Below are positions 24,364 to 32,225 of a stretch of DNA of 64,000 bases, in pieces. A model generated the notes under the pieces. That model made no database searches and was not told the origin of the DNA. It was given only the letters and a program-made list of their open reading frames with translations. Made by a program: the position numbers and the translations under genes. This DNA comes from Emiliania huxleyi CCMP1516. Its lineage: Eukaryota > Haptophyta > Isochrysidales > Noelaerhabdaceae. The number at the start of each line of letters is the position of its first letter. Position 1 is the stretch's first letter. The stretch is from positions 212,632 through 276,631 of the forward strand of contig NW_005197722.1 of assembly GCF_000372725.1 (NCBI RefSeq), in the 5' to 3' direction.

Positions 24364-24426
24364 CGCCTCGACGCCAGATACGGCCGCCGCCTCGCTCGCC
24401 GCCTTGCCCAGCGCCGCGAGGAGCAG
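6460..24426 (-). CDS. Giant modular type I polyketide synthase with built-in beta-branching cassette; truncated at both ends
   Basis: A single minus-strand frame without introns encodes about 5,990 residues. Domain order from the N-terminus: C-terminal third of a KS; linker; three crotonase-fold (ECH) domains; HMG-CoA-synthase-like (HCS); ACP-ACP; KS-KR-ACP; KS-KR-ACP; KS-DH-KR-ACP; KS; part of a KR. There are four complete KS domains, five ACPs and no AT or ER, so acyl loading must come from a trans-acting AT (the trans-AT type). KS catalytic Cys and both His, KR Ser-Tyr-Lys, the DH His and the Ser of each ACP are visible. The frame enters from KS homology that stops at 24426 with no start codon in a sensible place. 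It leaves PKS homology near 6970 inside a KR, and the last 170 residues to the stop at 6460 are unrelated. Modules share long near-identical stretches, which points to recent duplication or gene conversion and makes assembly error possible. The product is not predictable beyond one beta-branch, two beta-hydroxy units and one alkene unit. The enzyme is probably cytosolic or plastid-associated; no targeting signal can be judged without the true N-terminus. Confidence 0.9.
6975..9320 (-). other. PKS module 4: KS4 and truncated KR4
   Basis: KS4 (9320-8050) is complete, with DTACSSGLVASH, EAHGTGTPLGD and KANCGHAEPAAG. KR4 begins at about 7920 and is near-identical to KR1 and KR2 up to VLFSSVAALL, where homology stops near 6970. 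The catalytic Tyr segment (NYAAAN) that should follow is missing and no ACP is present, so this KR cannot be active as encoded here. Confidence 0.85.
9390..13110 (-). other. PKS module 3: KS3-DH-KR3-ACP5
   Basis: KS3 (13110-11840) has the same motifs as KS2. The DH (about 11780-10950) carries the hot-dog catalytic HVVRGRVVFPAAAYLEMA (H-x3-G-x4-P) and the second-half HPADLDGSLHL with its Asp. KR3 (about 10930-9760) has TGGLGGLG and FSSVAALLGGGGQANYSAAN and is clearly diverged from the other three KRs. ACP5 has [16 protein letters not shown]. The predicted outcome is an alpha,beta-alkene. Confidence 0.88.
13160..16110 (-). other. PKS module 2: KS2-KR2-ACP4
   Basis: KS2 has DAACASGLVALH as its Cys motif and KANAGHAEPVSG. 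KR2 has TGGTGGVG and FSSVAALLGSAGQANYAAAN. ACP4 has EAGIDSLGAT. Much of KS2 reads almost base for base like KS3, and KR2 like KR1 and KR4. The predicted outcome is a beta-hydroxyl. Confidence 0.88.
16180..19170 (-). other. PKS module 1: KS1-KR1-ACP3
   Basis: KS1 (19170-17890) has ETACSASL at its active site, EAHGTGTPLGD and KANCGHAE. KR1 (about 17760-16640) has the NADPH loop TGGTGGVG and FSSNVALL...NYAAAN with catalytic Ser and Tyr. ACP3 (about 16420-16180) has EAGIDSLGATEAVSRL. The predicted outcome is one extension with reduction to a beta-hydroxyl. KS1 is the acceptor of the beta-branched chain. Confidence 0.88.
19280..19860 (-). other. PKS domains: tandem ACP-ACP
   Basis: Two ACPs, each with the phosphopantetheine site [16 protein letters not shown] (serines near 19735 and 19400), are separated by an Ala-rich linker and are almost identical to each other. 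Tandem ACPs are a known hallmark of modules where beta-branching occurs, which fits the adjoining HCS. Confidence 0.9.
19960..21200 (-). other. PKS domain: HMG-CoA-synthase-like (HCS) beta-branching domain
   Basis: Residues about 1013-1426 match the HMG-CoA synthase family along their whole length: VGTESLLDRSKSVKSHLM (Glu of the catalytic set), DCYHACYGGTAALLACTNWV (nucleophile Cys), HEWDFYKP with a PIIDGPGSLEVYFSCL segment, and VFHLGGGPKFVRHA (catalytic His). Family knowledge: in bacterial trans-AT and curacin-type pathways a free-standing HCS condenses acetyl-ACP with a beta-ketoacyl-ACP. Here it is fused in the PKS chain between crotonase domains and a tandem ACP. Confidence 0.88.
21340..22000 (-). 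other. PKS domain: ECH-c, degenerate crotonase domain
   Basis: Residues about 745-965 follow the crotonase pattern, but the second oxyanion loop reads RGQAAGLLLHA in place of the GGG loop, and the first loop lacks the H/A-F-S/C-x-G-x-D pattern (GQGGPSASLSLEA). The domain is probably catalytically dead and may help hold the trimer-like packing that crotonases need. Confidence 0.7.
22030..22575 (-). other. PKS domain: ECH-b (crotonase fold)
   Basis: Residues about 555-735 carry HFCLGGDPS, HGATRGGGMLFP and FAFPEIRRGALPGVVSVAARRRL, with the usual TGDAIDAATAKRLGLVD C-terminal motif. This is a compact crotonase domain with both oxyanion loops conserved. Together with ECH-a it provides the two activities that a beta-branching cassette needs. 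Confidence 0.85.
22650..23385 (-). other. PKS domain: ECH-a (crotonase fold)
   Basis: Residues about 285-530 begin VAVVELNDPSRMNSFS, then carry the first oxyanion-hole loop HFSVGGN and the second HGKLIGGGIA, followed by FEHGNLVRGVCCLGM. Both glycine-rich oxyanion loops typical of enoyl-CoA hydratase/isomerase are intact. In bacterial beta-branching systems two such enzymes act: ECH1 dehydrates the HMG-type intermediate and ECH2 decarboxylates it. I cannot assign this domain to one role by eye. Confidence 0.85.
23990..24426 (-). other. PKS domain: KS0, C-terminal remnant
   Basis: The stretch encodes the C-terminal third of a ketosynthase with EAHGTGTPLGD, KANAGHAEPVSG and SSFGYSGTIAHAVLE. The half with the active-site Cys is absent because homology stops at 24426. 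It is closest to KS2 and KS3 of the same protein. Confidence 0.9.
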
Positions 24427-25437
24427 TAGAGGGGGCGTTCTGCTGCTAAGGGAAACCTGGAGCGCGGAGCTAACCCTCGGAGACCCGTGTTTACTTTAAG
24501 GCCCTTGCCCTGCGAATGCGCACCCCCCCTAGCTAGGGGTCAGGGCTCTCTAGCCCGTAGCCCGATGCCGATCATCCGGCCCGCTGGGTGCGCTTCTCAG
24601 CTCCCCGGCCCTGGATGTGAGGTTAATGACTGCACTCCAAGTGCTCCAAGTTCTCGTTTTTCATGCACACCCGGACACAGCCGAGCCTCGGGCGTCCAAA
24701 TCGGGGGCTGTGGGGTAGACACGGCCCCGGAGGCTTGGTCCGGGGGCGAAGTGAGGGGCGGCGAGGGCGATCGCGAGCACCAAGGCGACTTGCGGGAATC
24801 ACCCAAGCTGCAGAACATGTGCGAACCAGTGCCTATGACGCTCAAGGAGTAGGCGCGGAGCGCCGCGCGCGGAGCGCGCCCCGAAGAAAATTTTGAGGGT
24901 TGTGGAGGGCTAGATGCGATTTCTATTAAGAGTTTGACTCACACGCAGGAACCAATCGGCCCACCCACAGGCCCAATCTCGAGTGGCGGCGCTCCGCGCC
25001 TACCCATGCAGCGGCGCGCTCCGCGCGTGTTCTGCAGCGGCGCGCTCCGCGCGTGTGTGTCTAGCTAGCGCGCTCCGCGCGTGCGGTGTCCAGCTAGCGC
25101 GCTCCGCGCGTGTCCGGGTAGAGCACCGGCGCGCTCCGCGCGCATGAGAATCCAGTGCTTATGCTCATAAGCACTAAAAGCTCGTTTCTGCAGCTTGGGG
25201 AATCACTGCTGCACACCACTGGCGCCCAGTCCGACGGCCTGACGGCGACTCATGGACTTTTCACGGGGGGGGAGGCTGCCCACGTGTTGCGTATGACCTA
25301 TGCGCGTGTAGCGGTTGCCGGATCGCCAGTGTTGAAGTGAATGTTGAAGTTATCTTTCGCTGGGGGCAGCCCGGCAAGGCTAAACCTGTGTCACCCGAAC
25401 GAAATCCATAGTGTCAGTGTTATGGTTTCTTTTTGCA
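24427..25437. other. Non-PKS junction between two truncated KS domains
   Basis: PKS homology ends sharply at 24426 and restarts at about 25438. The 1.0 kb between contains the 396-bp MITE (24803-25198) and otherwise no recognisable gene. The flanking KS pieces overlap in content, since both contain the HGTGT and GHAE motifs, so this is not a simple insertion into one KS nor an intron. Confidence 0.7.
24803..25198 (+). mobile_element. hAT-like MITE, copy 1 (396 bp)
   Basis: The element is bounded by 13-bp terminal inverted repeats (CCAAGCTGCAGAA) and flanked by an exact 8-bp target duplication GGAATCAC (24795-24802 and 25199-25206). An 8-bp duplication fits the hAT superfamily. The interior has several copies of CGCGCTCCGCGCG, each a near-palindrome, and codes for nothing. 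By eye it is identical along its whole length to the inverted copy at 31426-31821. Confidence 0.9.
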
Positions 25438-27258
25438 TGCGCCTCAAGCAGCCCCGCCGCCAGCCGAAGCAGCCCCGCCAGCCCCGCCGCAGGCTCGGCG
25501 TGGCCGCAGTTCGCCTTGAGGCTGCCCACGCAGAGCGGCGGCGACGGCTCACGCACAGCCAGCACCGCCGCCGCGAGCGAGCGCACCTCGATCGGGTCGC
25601 CGAGCGGCGTGCCGGTTCCGTGCGCCTCGTAGGCCGAGAGGGCGGCGGGCTCGACGCCTCCGTCGGCGAGGGCGGCCCGCAGCAGCGCCTGCTGCGCCTG
25701 CCCGTTGGGCGCGGTGAGGCTAGCGCTCTTGCCGTCCTGCCGCACGCAGCTGCCGAGGAGGGAGAGACTCGAGCCGCTGCTCTCTCTGTCCATCGCTAGC
25801 ACCGCCGCGCAGCACGCCTCGCCTCGAACATACCCGTCCGCCGCAGCGTCAAAGGTGTGGCAGCGGCCGGTCGGCGACGTCATGCCGGCAACCGCAAATG
25901 AGAAGCCGGCTCCGGGCAGCAGCATTAGGTTCACGCCGACCGAGAGGGCGGGGGAGCACTCGTCCAGCTGCAGGGCTCGCAGCGCGGCGTGGTTGGCGAC
26001 CAGCGCCGCCGAGCAGGCGGTGTCGTACGAGACGCACGGGCCCTGCAGCCCGAGCGCAAACGAGAGGCGGCCTGCCGCGATCGACATCGACCCGCCGGTG
26101 GCGGCGTACACGCTCCTGCCGATGGGAGACTGCGCCGCGACGCTCTGCCAGTCGTTGGCGGCGATGCCGAGAAAGACGCCCGCCAGGCTGCCGCCCAGCG
26201 CCGCCTTGTCCATGCCCGCGCCGTGCAAGGCCTCGTAGCCTCGCTCGAGGAGCATCCGCTGCTGCGGGTCGACGGCGGCCGCCTCGGCGGGCGAGACGCC
26301 GAAGCGAGTATTGTCGAAGAGGTCGGCGCCGCTCAGGAAACCGCCGTAACGAGTACGTTGCTCGACGCCGCTTGCATCTGGTCGGACCACGCCGACATGC
26401 CAGCGCGAGGGGGGGACCTCTGTGACCGCGTTCGACGAGGTCTCCGTCAGGCTTACGATAAGTGAGCGTGAGGAGGCACGAGGAACGTTCACGCTTAGGC
26501 TAGCCAAAGCAACCCATCGTCCCATCCCGCGCTCGCCCATAAAACCACCCGGCTGTGCCACATGTCGAGCTATTGCAACCTTAGGAACGCTTGGAAGAAG
26601 GACAACGAATCTCCCAATGTTATCTCCCATCCGCAGCGCCGAGAATGCGTTTACAAGGTCCCGCTCGGAGCAGTCAAAGAGTGTAAGCGGAAGTGGACTG
26701 ACCAAGCCCCGTCCGAGCGCGGACGCCAGGCTTTCAAGTTTCGCCGCCCACCAGGCCTTTGGCATGTAGTCAGCAGCCACCAGCCGGAAGCGGCCTGCTG
26801 GGCCCGCAGCATCCATTAGCATTTGACTCCACACCTTGTTTTTGCCGATCTCTAAGAAGCGAGCACCCTCCTTGAGTAGCGCCAAGGAGGTGGGGGTGAG
26901 ATCCCCAGCTAGCGAGGCATCGCTCACGTCGCCGTCCAGCACGAGCGGCTGCAGGAAGTAGACGCGCCGCAGCGACGCGCCTCGTCCGCCGCCGCCGGAG
27001 AGGGCGACGCACGCCGCGCGAGCCATCTCGAGGTAGGCGGCGGCGGGGAAGACGACGCGGCCCCGCACGACGTGGTCGGCGACGAGGGCGAGGAGGGGCC
27101 CGCCGGTCGGCGAGGAGAAGGCGTCGGCCTGAGAGCTAGCAGCAGCCTCTACACCCTCAGCAGCCACCCCGGCGCTTGGAGCAGCCTCGCGCCACGCGAA
27201 GCGGCGTCGCTTGTAGCGGAGGGGCGCCGCCGCTGCACCGCTAGTGCTACTGAGACGG
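25438..27258 (-). pseudogene. PKS fragment II: linker-DH(N-part)/ER(C-part)-KS
   Basis: Reading the minus strand from 27258: the post-KS linker seen in the main gene (YKRRRFAWREAAP), the first part of a DH (ADHVVRGRVVFPAAAYLEMA), then at about 26925 a jump to the C-terminal part of an enoylreductase (LTPTSLALLKEGARFLEIG...SERDLVNAFSALRMG), then a KS with DTACSAAL, EAHGTGTPLGD and KANCGHAEPAAG that stops at about 25438, before the SSFGYSGTIAHAVLE end. The DH lacks its second half and the ER its NADPH-binding half, so an internal deletion has fused them; the frame stays open. The same frame continues into non-PKS sequence to a stop near 25380. This fragment holds the only ER trace in the locus. 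It may be part of the same original gene as the main PKS, upstream of it. Confidence 0.85.
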
Positions 27259-27560
27259 GGCAGCAGCGAGAGGTCCCAACGCTCGTGTCAAGGAGGCAGC
27301 AGCCGACGCTCGGCGATGCTCACGGCCAGCAGCAGCGCAATGGTGGACTCGCAGAAGTGCTGCCGACAGGTTGACAAGGTCGTCATTGGTGACAACATGA
27401 GGCCTGGTCGTCGAGTGCAGGCGGTTGGCAAGCAGGCGGCATGGGAGAAATAGGAGGAAGACTCACAGATATGGGGCTGCACTGAGGAAGCTGGAGAGTG
27501 AAAATTCGGGCGGCTTGGCGGCGGCGGAATCGGATGAGAGGATGCCAGACAAGCATTGAG

Positions 27561-27618
27561 GCCACGCCGCCTCCCGGCGGCGAGGTGGGCATCTCGATCA
27601 CGAGTGTCGAGCGGGCGG
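27561..27618. repeat. Short dispersed repeat shared with 6866-6922
   Basis: Both sites carry GCCACGCCGCC...GTGGGCATCTC or close variants, followed by CACGAGTGTCGAGCGGGC. One lies just beyond the end of the main PKS frame, the other about 300 bp beyond the end of PKS fragment II, both on the same relative side. Confidence 0.6.
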
Positions 27619-27667
27619 GCGAAGAGGAGATCGGCGACGGCGGGAGCGCGCTGGCCGGGATCGGCCT

Positions 27668-28212
27668 CGCCGCCGACGAGAGAGCCGTGGCGGCTGCTGG
27701 GCTCATTATTTTGTCGCGGTGGCGGCGCTCGGTGACGCTCCGGACGGAGCGTGTTGATGCGCTCCGGACGGGGCGTGGGGGAGCCGGACGGCTCTTGGAT
27801 CGGGCGGCCGGACGGCTGCCAGGTGACTGCGCACGGGCCGGGGTTGGCCTCGCCGCCGACGAGAGAGCCGTGGCAGCTGCTGGGCTCATTTTGTCGCGGT
27901 GGCGGCGCTCGGTGACGCTCCGGACGGAGCGTGTTGATGCGCTCCGGGCGGAGCGTGGGGGAGCCGGACGGCTCTTGGATCGGGCGGCCGGACGGCTGCC
28001 AGGTGACTGCGCACGGGCCGGGGTTGGCCTCGCCGCCGACGAGAGAGCCGTGGCAGCTGCTGGGCTCATTTTGTCGCGGTGGCGGCGCTCGGTGACGCTC
28101 CGGACGGAGCGTGTTGATGCGCTCCGGACGGGGCGTGGGGGAGTCGGACGGCTCCCGGATCGGGCAGCCGGACGGCTGCCAGGTGACTGCGCACGGGCCG
28201 GGTTCGGCCTCG
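27668..28212. repeat. 180-bp tandem repeat, three copies
   Basis: Three consecutive units of about 180 bp (starting near 27669, 27849 and 28029) contain GCCGACGAGAGAGCCGTGGC, a GTGACGCTCCGGACGGAGCG stretch and GGACGGCTGCCAGGTGACTG. A fourth partial unit follows at 28208. As 180 is a multiple of three, the array is open in several frames on both strands; the plus-strand frame continues past it to 28712. Confidence 0.9.
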
Positions 28213-29030
28213 CCGCCGACGAGAGAGTCCCGAGAGTCCCTGGCTGGCTCGACGAGCTGCTGCCGAACCGACGTCTCGATCGGCTCGAGGCGGGCGCTCT
28301 CACCGGGCACAACACGTACCTTGACGTGCCCGGCCCGGAGCTAGAGGCGGCGTGGCCGGCCATCGAGGCCGCGCTGGCCGCCCCCGCCAACATCGGTCGT
28401 GGTGAGGGTCGACCGCGACGTCGCCGAGCGATGGCGAGAGCGGGGCTTCTCTCTCCCCGACGTGCCGGCGAGTTACTGGCGAGGGGGCGCTCCCTCGCCG
28501 GGTCTGGCGAGGCGTCGTGCTCCCCCGCTACAGTGTCGAGTCGATGCTGGAGTTCATCACTTTGGCTCGCGAAGGACTTTGGCCGCGCGCGCTCGTTCGA
28601 GGGGAAAAGTGTGGTTTTGCCCAAAATGCGTGTGGTTTTTGCCCATGCATTGCATTTTTTGCATTCGCCTGCATCGCCTGCATCACAACTGCATTACAAC
28701 TGCATTCGCTGATTGCATTTCGTTGCATATAGAACCACAACACACCCTGAAGTCGAGACGATCCTGAGGGCGGCGGGCGGAGTCATCGCCAAGACCACCG
28801 CCAACGGCCTGATGTCCGACCGACGAGTGAAGGCGCTCCGCGCGAGGATGGTCGACCTGATCGGCGCTACCAACACAGTCATCGACTGCTCTTTAGTTGG
28901 AACGAGCAGGAGCGAGCGAGGTCGATGCAGCAGCACTACGCCGGCCTCGATCTCGCCTCGCGCATCGAGAGGCTCGCGCGGGTGACTATGATGGTGTAGT
29001 GGCTGGGGGGCTGGGGGAGTGCTCGAGATC
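28213..29030. other. Unassigned region with coding-like segments
   Basis: Short plus-strand segments look protein-like (for example WLDELLPNRRLDRLEAG at 28244 and VVRVDRDVAERWRERGFSLPDVPASYW at about 28396), but they lie in different frames and no family is recognisable. Around 28640-28730 there is a stretch rich in GCATT/TGCAT. It may be a decayed element or gene. Confidence 0.35.
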
Positions 29031-29048
29031 ATGTTCTACGATGGATGG

Positions 29049-29675
29049 CGATGGGGGTTGGTCCTGCAACGGCGTCTCGTGCGGAGCAGTGGTGTGCTGT
29101 CGCGCGAGGGTTGCAGGCGGGGGTCGAGGGACCTTTCCCCCCTTTGCAATTAACAATGCTTTGGAATCTATGAACATGACCTCGAGTTGAGCCCCAGTCC
29201 TCGACAGGCTCATGACGATCGGCCGTCGATCCCGAAGGGTCGTCGGTTGAGCTAGGGAGCCTGGCGATGGACGCCACCGCGACCCCTCGTGGCATCTCTC
29301 TCGCCGTCGGCGAGCTAGGGGCTCGCGGACGGCCGATTAAACAGTGTACAGCCGTGAGAATTAGTTCAACTGTGAACGGGGACATGTGCGGGACGTGTCT
29401 GCCTTCTGCTCTCAATGTCTGCCCTTGCGAGAGACGCCCGCAACCCACGGCTCTTGTTTCCCCACCCTCCCTCCCTATGTGTGCGCTGTCGCGTTTGTCC
29501 GCTGTCGCGTTTGGGGTTGGTCCTGCAACGGCGTCTCGTGCGGAGCAGTGGTGTGCTGTCGCGCGAGGGTTGCAGGCGGGGGTCGAGGGACCTTTCCCCC
29601 CTTTGCAATGAACAATGCTTTGGAATCTATGTGTGGACATGACCTCGAGTGGAGCCCCAGTCCTCGACAGGCTCA
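29049..29675. repeat. Pair of about 165-bp direct repeats, 461 bp apart
   Basis: GGTTGGTCCTGCAACGGCGT begins near 29053 and again near 29514. Identity runs through CTTTCCCCCCTTTGCAAT and GGAATCTATG to CCTCGACAGGCTCA, ending near 29210 and 29673. The sequence between the copies has no recognisable gene. Confidence 0.85.
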
Positions 29676-30335
29676 ATCCGAGCAAACTCTAGGGTTGCGA
29701 GCAGCTTAGCTCACAATCCTAGCAACATGCCTCCGATTGCGAGCAGGAGCGCTCGCAATCCTACCTACATCTTGTAGGACTATGAGCGGCTGCGCTCACA
29801 ATCGTACCAAAGATCCAAGGATTGCTAGCACGTAGCAGGCGCACAGAGGGCACTCCCAATCGCTCCAGCCGCGAGCGCTTGTGAGTGAGCGCGCCGGGAG
29901 GGTCTCCTCACAATCCAAACAGTAATCGCACCGATTGCGAGGGGACCCGCTCGCAATCCTAGAAGTCGTAGGACTGTGGGCGGTGTCGCTCGCAATCGGC
30001 GAAAGTTCTAGGATGGCGAGCGCTACTGCTCGCAATCGGAGGCTTGTTGCTAGGATTGTGAGCTAAGCTGCTCGCAACCCTAAGAGTTTGCTCGGATTGT
30101 GAGCGCGCTGGTAGTAGTCGTAGGCGTCCCCAGTCACATTGTGAGCGGAGCTGCTCATAGTCCTAGAAGATGTAGGATTGCGAGCGAGCGTGGGTGGGGA
30201 GAGAGTGTGAGTGTTAGAGTTGTTTGGGTGGGTGCTCACAAAGTCACAATCGCACAGAGATGCTACGATTGCGAGGAGTGCTGCTCACAATCCTTCGGCT
30301 TCTAGGATTGAGAGCGAGGCTGCTCTCAATCCTAG
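29676..30335. repeat. Array of short imperfect hairpins (GATTGCGAGC/GCTCGCAATC family)
   Basis: About a dozen units of 28-36 bp, each an inverted repeat of the type GGATTGCGAGCgg-loop-GCTCGCAATCC, follow one another at 12-40 bp spacing. Clear ones lie at about 29691-29724, 29733-29762, 29776-29807, 29931-29959, 30010-30040, 30052-30086, 30137-30168, 30264-30296 and 30304-30334. On a larger scale 29676-29765 is also the inverted repeat of about 30010-30105 (AATCCGAGCAAACTCT / AGAGTTTGCTCGGATT outer ends), giving nested symmetry. Confidence 0.85.
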
Positions 30336-30807
30336 CCTGGTAGAAAAGAAGGTTCAGCGGGAATGGGCGCGGGGTGCCAATCCCTCTGAGCTCTGTTCTG
30401 GGTATTGCTAAAAATGTGTATCTCTGACGATTCATGAAGTGGCAGCAAAGGGAGTTAGTTGGTTGGCTCAAAAAAACGTAAGAGAAGAAAGGTGAAAAAG
30501 AAGAAAGTCTGTGAGCCCGAGAGCGATATGCCATGTCCGCCTTTTTGTTTTCATAACATCGAAGGCAAAGCTCAAAAGAAGAAAACAAAGGCCCAGGTGT
30601 GGCCTAGGGCATCAGAAGGGACCAAGAGGAGTCCAGTCTGAGCCATAGAGCCCATGTCTTCGCCCCCGAAGGTCGCGTTCAAATGCCCGGAACGGACGTT
30701 ACAGTGGTGTCCGGCCGGCGCGATCACCGAGCTCAGGGAAGCCTGATGAGGTACTGGTTTCTTTGCCCAGGCCTGGCCTACGACCCATGCTGGATCAGCT
30801 GAGCAAG
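30336..30807. other. No gene seen
   Basis: The stretch contains an A-rich segment (30470-30600) with AAAAAAAC and GAAGAAAG runs and no supported feature. Confidence 0.5.
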
Positions 30808-30934
30808 GTTTGGGGAGAATCCCCCGGACAGATCTTCAGATATTTTGACGGATGACCGAAAATGGGCAAAAACGGGGTGATTTTGGTCATCCGTCAAAAT
30901 ATCTGAAGATCCCAATATAGGATTCTCCCCAAAC
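30808..30934. repeat. 127-bp hairpin, MITE-like foldback
   Basis: Ends GTTTGGGGAGAATCC / GGATTCTCCCCAAAC pair, and a second inner stem GATCTTCAGATATTTTGACG...CGTCAAAATATCTGAAGATC pairs across a loop of about 28 nt. The inner arms are perfect over 27 bp. No clear target duplication is visible. Confidence 0.85.
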
Positions 30935-31261
30935 GCGCGCCCCTCAGGAGCTTAGGTAGAGTGGAGCGCCCTAGACGCCTCGGTGCCTCCCACCGGCGTG
31001 AAGACCATCCGGATCAGCCCAGTACGCCCTCCGGGCGAACGGTCCCCGCGATGGCCCACGGTCCTCCGTCGCCTGGTCGAGCCCCCTGCCTCCCGGTTGA
31101 CCCCCCAGTCCTCGTACTCGACCATTAAATAAACTCAAAGGTCCACCACAGCCACCACCCTCCACCTCCACCGTCGAGCCGCGATCGCTGCCGCCCGCGA
31201 CGCCGCCCGCCGCGTCATATGCCCGCGACGCCCGCGGCGAGTCGAGTCGGAGAGCCGAGCC

Positions 31262-31321
31262 GCACCAGCAGCAGCATCTGCACCAGCAGCAGCACCAGCA
31301 GCAGCAGCAGCAGCAGCAGAG
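31262..31321. repeat. CAG/CAC trinucleotide-rich tract
   Basis: CAG repeats with CAT and CAC interruptions end in an uninterrupted (CAG)8-type run near 31298-31321. The surrounding open frames are low complexity. Confidence 0.85.
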
Positions 31322-31425
31322 AGAGGCGCCATTTTTGAGGTTGCCCGAGACAGCCTGGAGATGGTCCCGCGTTGTAGCCCCGGTGCCGGCGCGTCACATC
31401 TCAGCATCCAGGGCCCGGTTCCGCC

Positions 31426-31821
31426 CCAAGCTGCAGAAACGAGCTTTTAGTGCTTATGAGCATAAGCACTGGATTCTCATGCGCGCGGAGCGCGCCGGTG
31501 CTCTACCCGGACACGCGCGGAGCGCGCTAGCTGGACACCGCACGCGCGGAGCGCGCTAGCTAGACACACACGCGCGGAGCGCGCCGCTGCAGAACACGCG
31601 CGGAGCGCGCCGCTGCATGGGTAGGCGCGGAGCGCCGCCACTCGAGATTGGGCCTGTGGGTGGGCCGATTGGTTCCTGCGTGTGAGTCAAACTCTTAATA
31701 GAAATCGCATCTAGCCCTCCACAACCCTCAAAATTTTCTTCGGGGCGCGCTCCGCGCGCGGCGCTCCGCGCCTACTCCTTGAGCGTCATAGGCACTGGTT
31801 CGCACATGTTCTGCAGCTTGG
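31426..31821 (-). mobile_element. hAT-like MITE, copy 2 (396 bp, inverted relative to copy 1)
   Basis: The TIRs and interior are the same as at 24803-25198, in reverse orientation. It is flanked by its own exact 8-bp target duplication, GTTCCGCC (31418-31425 and 31822-31829). Since the duplications differ, the two copies inserted independently. Their apparent identity suggests recent activity. Confidence 0.92.
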
Positions 31822-32076
31822 GTTCCGCCGCGCAGTCGAGCAGCAGGATCTCGGGCACAGCTTTATCGACAACGAGCTTGATCAAAATTTCGCCGAAGAA
31901 GCGTCACCGGCGGCACGCCGGGATGAATCCGGTCCGATCACATTGTTCGGCACCGCGACGGCGAGCCGCCGCGGGCCCACAGGAGGGCTCGGAGCCGCGG
32001 CACCGGTCCACGCCGCCAGCGGGGCGAGAGCACCAGCCTACAACCTGCCGACATGGCAGTTGCGACGGCGCTTTCA

Positions 32077-32089
32077 CACACACACACAC

Positions 32090-32130
<41 letters not shown>
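32077..32130. repeat. CA microsatellite, about 26 units
   Basis: A CA run with one CG interruption near 32093, just upstream of the P4-ATPase gene. Confidence 0.95.
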
Positions 32131-32133
<3 letters not shown>

Positions 32134-32225
32134 AGGTAGGTTGGTACACACACTTTACTAAGCTCGAGTAAAAAGAAGAAAACAAACTCCTCCTTGCCGA
32201 GCGCGGCGCGCAGCGGCTGGGCGGA

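Noticed and set aside
24427-25437. The gap in the PKS read as an intron
   Set aside because: Joining the flanking KS parts would duplicate the HGTGT and GHAE region rather than give one KS, so splicing does not restore a domain.
29049-29675. Direct repeats read as long terminal repeats of a retroelement
   Set aside because: Copies are short, only about 460 bp apart, with no primer-binding site, polypurine tract or element protein between them.
24803-31821. A composite transposon bounded by the two inverted MITEs
   Set aside because: Each MITE has its own different 8-bp target duplication immediately at both of its ends, so they inserted independently.
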